Assembly (NCBI RefSeq): GCF_040054535.1
Contig: NC_090785.1
Location: forward strand, 9,971,001 to 10,035,000
Origin: Antennarius striatus
Taxonomy: Eukaryota > Chordata > Actinopteri > Lophiiformes > Antennariidae
Reading direction: 5' to 3'
Length of the DNA: 64,000 nucleotides
Part shown: one piece after another, positions 1-10,500 of the stretch
How the letters are laid out: the number at the start of each line of letters is the position of its first letter
Numbering within the stretch: position 1 is the first letter of the stretch
The notes under the pieces: model-generated
Told to the model about the DNA's origin: nothing
The model's database searches: none
What the model saw: only the letters and a program-made list of their open reading frames with translations
Position numbers and translations under genes: made by a program

Positions 1-2833
1 ATTTTTTGTACAAGGCTTGATTGTCAGTATTGTGACAAGTATCTCAAATGTCGTTGAGCAACAGTTGTCCACAAAGACAAAGAGGTATTGTCAGCGTAGA
101 AAAAGGAGATCTACTACAGATTGAGCAAATGTTCTTCATAAATGAATGAATGCACTATCAATGAAGATGAGTCAAAAACTAGAAGGGCACTAACTACAGC
201 ACACAACTCTGCTTTCCCAAGGCCGAACAGTCCCAAACAATTGTTATGCTTGCTTGGCCCATGCCCACTCTCTCCATGAAGTTGTGTCGAAAATCTTCCA
301 ATATTGTTGGTCTAATCCTATTAACTCAGACAAAGAGACATGAAAACATAGTAAAAATCTAGGTCCAGTCCAGAAATTGTTGCCTTCTAGCTTCACATAT
401 TTCCTATCCTTCCAACAAATTTCATAGTAATCTACCTGCTTGTTTCATTGTAATTTAAAATAATCCTTTTAATAAAAGTTTAATCGAAAAGCCCCTAGTG
501 ACTGAATGCATAATAGTCACTTTTTATTTTAAAGTCACATCTCACATTGTTACACAAGATTCATTCATTCATTTTCTGCCGCTTTATCCACCAAGAAATT
601 CCTGAATAGATCTCTAAGAGAGTATGTGTTCTTCCATACCCCTTGGCCAAACAAAAGTTTTTGTGTACATGTACTAATAGACAAACAAACAAGTAAAAAC
701 ACAAGAAAACATTATCTCCTTGGAGAAAACACTACCTTGTTGTTCCATCAAATTTACATGGAATGGATGGATGGATGGATGCTGATGCCTCAGAGGGATT
801 TAAATGTGACCAAATGCAATGTAATACAGTATAAATAACAAAAGAGAATTACACACAGCAGGCATAGAGACAATTATTTTATGTTGAGTAAAACAAGCAC
901 AGCCTTTTTTAACCAAATGATTGACATCTGATATAATGCACTACATCTTATTTACTGTCATAATTATATAGAGACATTAAGTAATTTCAGCATAAACATT
1001 GGTGAAATGTAACATATTAATCCAATAGCGTATTGTGAATGTTTAAGGATGAATTCAACTTTTGTTGGATTGTAGGTTTTTTTTCACTTGCATTTTTTAT
1101 TTTAAAGCTCATGACTGACTTTTTGCATAAGATAAATGTGTGATTATGTTTATAAAATATGATGTAGCATTACTACTGTGTAAGAAGATTCTGTAGAGCT
1201 TAAAGCTATAGGATTTATAAATTTGGAATAAGCAGTGAAAGTAGCTAGATTTTGAATAATAAATATTAAGTTCAAATATCCTTCGGAAATTTTGCTGAAG
1301 TGACAAACTGGTGCTGACAAACAGAGCCGATGTGAATTGTAACTAGTGGTTCCTGGATTTAGTAATTGAGGCTGGCACATCGAGTGAGTCAATCCACATT
1401 TACCAATGTTTACAGTCTGGTTGGGTTCTATTGCTAATGTCCTGTATTTATAAAAAATACTCACTTGTTTGGATGCTATTAGAGATTATAGTGATGATAT
1501 GGCTTAGTTCAGTGGGAAGCGAACCATAACCTGTCTATGAGGTGTCACCTCAGTCAGTGAATTTGAACTCTTACCTGTGTTGGTGCCTTTGGAGAATTTA
1601 TATTCCTAATATTGAAAAAATAAAATAAATTTCTGTGCTGCTGATTGTATTAACATACTAGAGCAGGGGGACAGACATAGGCCAGCAGAGCTGTTGACGA
1701 GAGAGTCATCGGGAGAGTCTGGATCCTCTCATGGCGTGATCACGGGGAGTCACCAGATTCCACTTTGGATTTTGTCCAGCACAGTTCACTGGCTGTAAGA
1801 AAACAGATTTATTTTGTTGTTTGGGATAGTGATAAGGATCCATCCTAACTTCAGTTTCATAATCTGCAGCAGTAAGGTACTGACAAGCTTACAGCAGGTC
1901 CATATAACATATTGTCATTCTATTATTTGCAATTGAATGGAGGCAACATAAAAAGAGAAGATGTTGAAAAGACACAAGATGACAACATAAATAACTAGTT
2001 TCAACAGTTGCTGGGTTTATGTACATAGGAGGAACAACTAACCAACAAACACAGAAACACATCCACTGAGCTGAATACTGCTTGCTAGCTCATGGCTGTT
2101 GTACAGTAAGGCATTTTGGCTGCTTTGGGTAAATAAACCTGGTGTTTAATTCATATAACAAATGCAAATAAGTAAAAGTGATTCAAAAATCAAACTCAAC
2201 TAAATAACAAAGAAAAATATTCTACTTCTGTCTGAATTAAAGTCCAAGCTTGTTGGTCTCAGTTAGCTAGCTTGACCACATTGAGCTACGTGGTCATGAC
2301 TCAGATCAGAGTAACTGCGGTGCTTGGCCTCGCCCACATCCCCCAGTCTTCACCCATATTTGGAAGAGGAGTTGAATTAGACACTGCCAGTCATACCTAC
2401 GCATATTGAGCTTCATAGTGGCTTTTCACAAAAATATGGTGGATGTCATGATAACTCCATCCACTGGCTATTTTAAAATATATAATTGAAGATGCATTCA
2501 CCAGCCAATATTTAACTTTGGCTTTTGTTTTTAATTCGCTCAAGGTGAGAACAAAGCTGAAACACTTATTTGAAAAAATCTCGACTTTTGAAATTGCTGT
2601 GAAAGCTATGGATTGGCTGCATTCTGAAAGTAAATCTAATAGCATGTAGTTAATTCAATTAGCAGTGATAGCTGGATTTTCTTCATCTGATTGTTTTAGA
2701 CCATGGAATGAAAGAGACAATATCACTGTTTGCCACATCACCAGAACGTTTACCCTTGACTTGTAACATTATCACATGCTTCATTTGTTAAGTTTTATTT
2801 TATACATGTGATTTTGTCTTCTCTGTCCTACAG
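1..2833. other. Intergenic DNA, no gene recognised
   Basis: AT-rich DNA in which I find no reading frame with recognisable protein similarity and paired splice signals. A 1670-1800 segment looks exon-like on either strand but has stops in most frames. Short repeats occur, including one at 562-593. It could hold untranslated or regulatory sequence of a neighbouring gene outside the window. Confidence 0.5.
562..593 (+). repeat. Fragment of a common fish interspersed repeat
   Basis: A tandem ATTC tract runs into TTTTCTGCCGCTTTATCC, a start motif seen in many teleost interspersed repeats. Similar starts occur near 44511 and 52240 in this window. Only the first tens of bases are recognisable, so the family is not assigned. 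Confidence 0.4.
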
Positions 2834-2998
2834 ATCCCTGAGACCCAGATGACCACAAACTGGAACTTTTCAAAACAAAGTTGGCCTCAAGTAACCACTG
2901 AGAGCAGGGTGTATCCAACGAGAGATTACAACTCAAAAGAAATTACAGTCAGCTACTCAAGATACACTATCTTGCAACACACAGGTCAGCTTGCCTGA
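2834..2998 (+). other. Exon-like open stretch, unidentified
   Basis: A pyrimidine-rich tract ending in CCTACAG precedes an open frame of 54 codons, from 2834 to a TGA at 2996-2998. A possible donor (CAG/GTCAGC) lies at 2984/2985. Only phase 0 is open: the other two frames stop within about 25 bases. The translation is rich in Thr, Ser and Tyr and I do not recognise it. It could be an internal or last exon of a plus-strand gene whose other exons I could not find, or chance. Codon use gives no strong support. Confidence 0.2.
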
Positions 2999-5900
2999 TA
3001 TTTGCCATCACCATAGTAACTCATGATTGGTAATCGGTTTGGAATTCCCCACAGGATTTCTCCCTCACACACATAAATCGACACACACTCCCACAGATAC
3101 ACCAAAACACACTGGTGATTCAGAAAGTGAAGCTGTTCCTTTGGTGCAGAGAAGAATGTAAAGGGAAAAAGGGCAGAGAGGGACAAACTGAATTGTGGTT
3201 TCCACTGCAAGTTGTGAGTCACGAACAAGAAGGAGGAACAGAGAGGGGAAAAAAAGAGACTATTCTGGGATGGATGCTATAGTAACATAATAAGCAAGGG
3301 GTCAGGTACTTGCAGGGATATTTCAATAGCAATGTCCTGTCTGTGTATAGATAAATATCACTTACCACAAAGTACATTTTACAATAGGATGCCCTGTTCT
3401 ACTTGTACACAAAGTTTGTAATTGATTTTGAAAGAAGATAATTGTTTTCTTTATTGCAGCACTGCAGTCTGACTCAAGACACTTTTGAATTGACTGTACA
3501 ACTGACAGGTCCATTCTCGCTAGTTTTGTCAAAATGAGCAGTTAGTTAGACTCCAGATGTTAGCAGCATGGATTTGATATATTCATGTGGTCAACTGACG
3601 CATTCATGTTGACATTAAATCCATCATACCATCAATCTGTACAGTCTCCTCTGGTCACTCACTGTCAACTGATGATCTGACATATCAAAGAAAGTGATAA
3701 GGTTGTTTGTGAGAATTCCAACTTCCCATGTCTGTGAACCCATCTGTTGTTGCCTCTACTCAAGTAAAAACCTTGTTGAGCTGCACATTCCACTCATAGC
3801 TGTAAAGGTTCCAACAGTCAATTTTAGTGGGGGGATCAATGTATACTACAAACAAGTCAATACATGTTACCACAATCAGTCCTTTCAGTATCACGGTTAG
3901 GGGGAGAACTTTCTGGCTCAAAGAGCTCCTCCACGTTGAAAATACTGGTTTTTCAACCAAGCAAGAAAGTCCATAAATGTCTTGAAAAGAAATGCAAAAA
4001 TGAATCTAAACTGTCAAACGATCAATATACTCTTTATAAACATAGTATCAATTGACAAGGGACAAACTTCATAGCAAAATGGAATGGGTTTGTGATGAGA
4101 GTATTTATTGGGTCAGTGCCCAACCACAAAAAGTGATTACAAAATCACTGTAACTTTAATGTCTGATTTCCCCAAGTCAGTGCTGAACACTAATAGCAGT
4201 CAACTAGCAATCATCTATAGGCTTCTGAACTGCAAAAAGTTTATCAGATTTACTTTATATTTTATTGATGTTTGTGTTTTAAATGGTAGTCATAGCAGTG
4301 CATAGTTTAGTTTTGCTGTAGTTTCACAAGATCACTCCCTTTGCCCCACCTCCAGATTCTAGTAACATGAGCCAGAAATAAGTCTGGGGTTTCATGTGGA
4401 AAAGTGCAGGGGCTGACTGTTTTCCCTCTGCCATAACTCTCGTCTCCCCTCACACATTCCATTTAGCTCACATTGGCAACCTTCGGGCAGGACAACACAC
4501 TTATAACTGACATAGAATATCTTTTCTTAACAATGACTGTCCCGTTGGAACTTATAGATTCTTCTTGCAGGCATTATCTTGTCTCCCTCTGCTCTCCTTT
4601 TTTTTTTCTTGAGCAGACTCACCTTTGACACCTCATGCCTCCCTCCCCCCTTCATTCCAGTCCAGTACTAAATTACTATGTTGTGCTTAGTGACACAAAG
4701 AAATGTGAAGCCCTTTCTCATTTAAGTCCACCACTGTGAACAAATTCCCATTACTTGAGAACAGCAATTAAGATCCAAAGGTCACTTTTTCTTCCTTAAT
4801 AGAGACAAATGTCAGGATATATGAAGAGGAACTTCCATCACAGATTAACACTTTTGTGTTTTAATCACACAGTCACTTCTTATATGGATCCCTGCCTGCG
4901 TTCAGTAGCATTCAGTCCCTTGGGTCTTACCTCATATGCAAAGATTGACACTCAAGGTAAGGCAGCCCTGAAGTGCTGAGTAAGGATCAGATTTCCTGCT
5001 CCCATTCCTTTTGCCCAAGTTTTCTGTGTATATAACCGAGATTTCAGCCCAACCCCCAAACAAGGGTCTAAGAGAACGGACGGGACTGGGATGTGTCTGA
5101 CATTTGTTCCCATCACCAAGAGATGCTACAAACACTAGCAATGTTTATGCACTCTTACACTTATGTAAGAGAGTTGTAAACTTATTTCAAGTGGGAGAAA
5201 ATAACTATCAAACAATATTGTGGTCCATAGATGCAGACTAAAAGTCTGTGTGTGGCTCTGAAGGTCTCTTTAATCAGTCCAAACATCAAATTCAGAGATT
5301 CTTTAGGGAAAACATAGGATTTCAGCTTTGGACTCCCCGATGACAAGGTCTTCACCTCCCTGGCCCTCCACCAACCAACGTACTCTTTTCCAGATGTGTG
5401 GCTTGAACCGCCAGATGCTTAGCACATGCATGCCATGCCTTAGGCTTCAATGAGGGGGCTTGCAACTACAGGGACCGTATGTGAGGTAACAATGCATTCT
5501 CTCTTTGTTTTTCCATTGAAAACACTCAACAATGAAACTGCTTTAAAGAACTCCCACCCTTATGCATCAACATCAACATAAAAAAATGTCCAATGAGCAA
5601 GTACAGAGAGAGCAAGAAAGGAAAAGTAGTTGTGGGTGTGTGGCCAGGAGAAAAATAAAGAACAGGGGAGGAGCAAAGTTGGCAGGGCTGGAAGACAGAA
5701 TGTTGCTGTTGGCATTAATTCTGGTTATTGTTCTCATGGCATGCCTTTGCTGAGCCATTAAACACTGAAGTTACTAAACACAAAGACCAGAAGACATAAG
5801 GAATAGCATAAAAGTGTGTTCTAACATTACACCTTGTTCGCATGTAAGGTGGCTTGTGTAATACCGCTCCTTCAGCAACAAAAGGGTTGGCAGTTTGTGA

Positions 5901-7350
5901 AACTGTTAACTGCTTGTGTGAACCTGGAGTTATTTGCTAAAATTTGATACCTGTTGTGGGAACATTTCCACTATACCACAAAAATATATAAAATGGCTTC
6001 CCTGATTCAAAAGTAGGTTGGAGATTGGCTGCACAAAACTGATCTTGAGTCACAGTAGGTTGGAAAAAATTACACTTCTGACTCACTCAGGGATGAGATT
6101 GCTTCCTTGTGCTTTTTAAAGTGCGCCACAGAAAAGACTAAGCCAGGATCTTAACTTTGGTGTTTGACATACTCAATGTTCAATCTAAAGTTGTGCAACT
6201 TACTTAGAACATTGCAAATGCATTACATACGGTGGTCTAAGTGTCCTTTTCATGTACAACTGCTGCATTTAGATACAAAACAGGACCAAAAAGAAATCAG
6301 CATTACTGTACATAAATGGCAAGAGATCAGACATCCTTTGCTTCACTCTGCAGTTTGGATTCAAGTTTCAATTTTATCAGTAGTACATTTGAATTTAGTT
6401 CATAAATATAAATTATAAGTACTGTAAGGGATGGTAAAATATGAAACTGCACCCCAACTTGAAAGAACAAAAGAAAAATATGAAACACAGGCGTACTTAA
6501 AGTACATGTGTTGAAAATGTGTTTTGGGCTGACTGGTTGGGCAAGCATAAACAATATAAGAAGCACAAATTTAATGCAGACCCAGTTGTTGTCTGCTCAA
6601 ATGAAAACCACAGAACTCAGCCCAGTCATTTTCCCTTTTGGAGGTTTTTCCATGAAGACAACCCACCACCTTTCAGATGGTTCTTTGTCTACCCTCTGCA
6701 GGTATAACATGGTACTTCAGTGTCTGCTAATCATTGCAGTTTAAATGAACTACTGCTCTTGGTAGTAATGTCAAAGTTTGGTGAATTGTTTCTGGATGTT
6801 AAATTTATAATGCCATAGCAAACAGTATAAACAGGGACACAATGTCTGGAATATTCCAGTCACAACGTGGCAGTTAACTGGCGTTGAAACACTGAAGCAC
6901 CACTGACCTCTTCTGGTTAACCATGTACTACTACAACATGGGTGTGGTCAAAAGGCGTATGCTGTCATACATAAAACAAAACATCAGGTACGTTGACTGA
7001 GCATACAAATCACAAATTGTCAAGCTACTCAATTTAAATTCTTTAAACTGGAGGATGTGCGAGTTAAAATCATGCAGAAAGTTATTTTGTGCAGGAACCA
7101 CTATCGAAAACATTAACTGAATATATATTTTTATTTTACATACTAGACTAATCCCCGAAGGGAAATTGGTGGCACTCTAGTCAAATCACATGCATATAGA
7201 GCATGTTAGTATGTACAGGCCCTGAACACTGAACACACAAACACACACAAGGGGCCTTTACGCATGCAGTGGGAGGTATAGTGGTGGGCAGTTCCTGCTT
7301 GGTGCACCCAAATAAATCAAGTCAGACAAGACATAAAATCCCAAAGATGG
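2999..7350. other. Intergenic DNA downstream of eef1g, no gene recognised
   Basis: No gene recognised. Several short open frames are present, for example 5562-5753 (plus), which ends in a hydrophobic run, and 4932-5141 (minus). None has similarity, splice context or upstream signals that I can support. A motif near 7150 (AATCCCCGAAGGGAAATT) resembles the tail of a fish retroposon. Confidence 0.45.
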
Positions 7351-7365
7351 CATTGTGGAAAATGC

Positions 7366-7371
7366 TTTATT
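7366..7371 (-). terminator. Probable eef1g polyadenylation signal
   Basis: TTTATT on the plus strand reads AATAAA on the minus strand, about 160 bases after the eef1g stop codon. This fits the short 3' UTR usual for this gene. The exact cleavage site is not visible. Confidence 0.55.
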
Positions 7372-7532
7372 TTGCAGGTCTAAACAAAACAGTTTTGGGT
7401 CACTGAGATAAATTGTCTTGTAACACCAGATTTCCTGCAACAAAGTAAGCACATGGTGGCTTGAAGTCCATAGGTTTTAAGTACAGGAAAGCAGAAGCTC
7501 AGATTGCTTTTGATCACTGTCCCGAGTGTCTC

Positions 7533-10500
7533 TCACTTGAAGACCTTGCCCTGGTTGACTGCTTTACCAACATGCTTGAACTCTCCCTCCCATGATAAGT
7601 ACTCCTTTACCATGGTCTTGCACTCCTCACTATCTGGATCCAGCTTGCGCCAGTTATATGACTCGTAGTCAATCTGCCAGTCAGGAGACAGCTAGGAGGG
7701 GAAAGAAGAAAAACGTTATTGAACTACTCTAAGGATTAACAAACTGACAATGTCCTACCAGAACCGATACAGATGAAAGATCATCCAGTAGGCATTGGGA
7801 ACACTGCAGAGTGCATTGGGTTGTAAATTTTAAGAACTATTGTGCATGCATACTAAATTGTCAAACTGTACATCTTGTTCTCGGATTTGTGCCCATTGCA
7901 TGAACCAGCCTGTTACTCACTGAAACAGAGACGACTGGGATGAACATGGTCTGAAATTTATCTTCCCCTGTCAGATTAAGACTTCTTGCCACAACTAGAC
8001 ACTGCCTTGCCCAGTGACAGGGGATTGTCCTTTAACTCTCATCATCTCATCATGCCATGTATGGCCCATAATGGAACATTAGATCAAGGCTATATCACTT
8101 ATGCCATATTACATATGATCTCAGTATATCACTATATTAGCCAAAGCAGATGCATCTTAATGTCCAAATGACTAGCCCCACACTTCCCCCTGCAGACACC
8201 ATGTAACATTGCAACCAATGTGCCAGCAAGCCCATTGGAGAATTGACAATGAACAAGTGAGTGCCTTGATGTCAGTACTTTGCATCATTTCTTTATATTG
8301 TGTTCAACCTTTTAGACCCAATTGAAATGTGTTAACCCGTTAAATACTTACAGGGAAAACCAACTCCTGGCCTCTGAATACCCAGACTCCAGAGATGCTG
8401 CTGTCATCGTTGGCGCCAAACAACAGGACACTTGCAAAGGCATTTTTTCTGAGTTTATCCAGTCGCTGGAACATACCTGCAAATTTGCAGTATTGAGACT
8501 TGTCATTTTGGATGCACTTATCAATACAGAAACTCCTCGTTGCTCGCGGTTAATACGTTCCAGAACCACCCACAAAAACAAAATTCTGGGATATAGAAAA
8601 TTTTTATTTGATTATTTATGGTAATTTAAATCTTTATGAACCAGTGTCATGCAGTGAGGTTCACGGCGCTGAGGCACCGACGTTAAAATCAGTTCTACAA
8701 GTCAAAAAAGAGTGGCGTATTTGCCATTAAATTAGCAGCCAGACATTGAAAACAGGTTAAATGCATTATGAGTGTGCCACTCAGTTTGGACATGGCGGGT
8801 TATTTCCTTATCTCAAGTTCGAAGTAAATATTTAATATTGTTTTGATCAACTGGGAGTCCCGTCATAGGTGAGGCTCGACTGCTCGCTGCTGCACTGTGT
8901 GTCACTGTCATACTGATATTAAACCACCATATATCTGTATTACCTTTTCAAAGGACTGAAACTGAAATGATCATTGAAAATGCATTTCAAATATTTTAAC
9001 ACAAAATATTGAAGTAGCAGGACTCACCTGTGATGAGGTTACAGCTCATGAAAATCTGTGAAAGCTCATCATTGAATCTGTAATCGCAATACCAGATTGA
9101 GAACCCCTCACGGTCAAAGTGCTCCCAGAAGTGGGGTATGGCTACTTTCAGTGTGTCCTCATTGGAATACTTTCTCTTGAACTCATCCAGGACAAATGTG
9201 CTTCAAGAAAAAAAAGGAAAAAAGGATGTGGGTCCAAAAAGGAAAGAAATAAATGTTTGAACAGACACATGAAAATCAGACATGTCAAAATCTGGCTAAA
9301 ATTGACATAGAATTCAAGAAATGACATGCATGTAGTTAGGGTAATTCAAAGCATGTTTAAATTTTCACTAAATTCTTTCAGCGGTTTGAGATGTGGATAA
9401 ACCATTCCATAAAAGAGGGTAGGTCTGTAACCTGCATGCCCCCTTCAACAGGGGCTTACAAAACACTAGAAAACTTCCGGTGCCTGATTATAATGTACCT
9501 TTTGACTAAATATATTGTGGATACTCCATACATCCTCTTCAAATTGTAAATATCAATAACTTCATCAAATTTCATGGCCCAATTCATGTAAATAAAAAAG
9601 GTACTGCTTACAAAATTTCAACCCATCACTCACAGGTATAATTCTATACCCATTAGTTACAGGATCAAGTTGGAATCAGTTTGTGCCCACAGCATGAACC
9701 AGCCCATTACTCACTAGAACAGAGATGACTGGGATGAATATGGTCTCAGGTTTCTCTATCCCTGTCAGATTAAGACTTGGTGCCATGACTAGACACTGCC
9801 TTGCCCAATGACAGGGGTTACTTTTTCTTAAAACCACATTTATTTTAAAAAAAAACAACAACAACAACTGATTGATACATACCAGTTTTCAGCAATTCAT
9901 TATGCCATCAAATGCTTTGCATGACTGACCATCAGGCCTACACGCTCCTGGCTGCTTACAAGTACAGGAGACGTACCCCAGGTAATGGGCCGAGGCAATA
10001 ACTTCAATGGCTGTTCCGTAATCGACACAGATTCATACCAAAGCAATTACTTGACTCTACCTCTTTGGAAGGTGTGCAAAAGGGTCCTTGGCTTTGGGCT
10101 CAGCAGCCAAGGCAGCTTCACACTCATCCAGCTGTTCTTCTGGGGCAGGCTTCTTTTCTTCTTTTTTCTTTTCCTTCTCCTTCTTCTCTGGGGTCTTGGC
10201 TGGCTCCTTTGCTCCTTTCTCTCTCTTTGGGGCTTCTTTCTTAGGCTGCATCTCAGCAAATTTCTTGGCTAGAGAAGAACAGAAAACATGGGCTGTTAAC
10301 TTCTTGATCTGACCTTTGCATACTCTGGAACCTCTCTGGCTAGGAGTAATAGATGAATTGTGAATATAACATGATTCATGAAGAATTATCTGTGGAAGTA
10401 CTTCAGATTATCAAGTTATTTTTAAAAATTATCAAATTTTTAAATGTGAGCACTTTATGTTTTCAAGGAGTACCTGGTGTTATAATTATGCCATTAAAAT

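Noticed and set aside
1670-1800. Exon-like segment (plus-strand frame of about 43 codons; minus-strand frame ending SKVESGDSP)
   Set aside because: Neither strand gives a phase compatible with the candidate exon at 2834 or any similarity I recognise.
5562-5753. Small open frame ending in a hydrophobic tail (tail-anchor-like)
   Set aside because: No similarity, splice context or conserved signal; the length is expected by chance in 64 kb of six frames.
6519-6707. Open stretch before a possible donor at 6700
   Set aside because: No acceptor, no similarity, overlapping frames equally open.
10047-10312. Open frames opposite eef1g exon 7
   Set aside because: Shadows of the Lys/Glu-rich eef1g linker in other frames.
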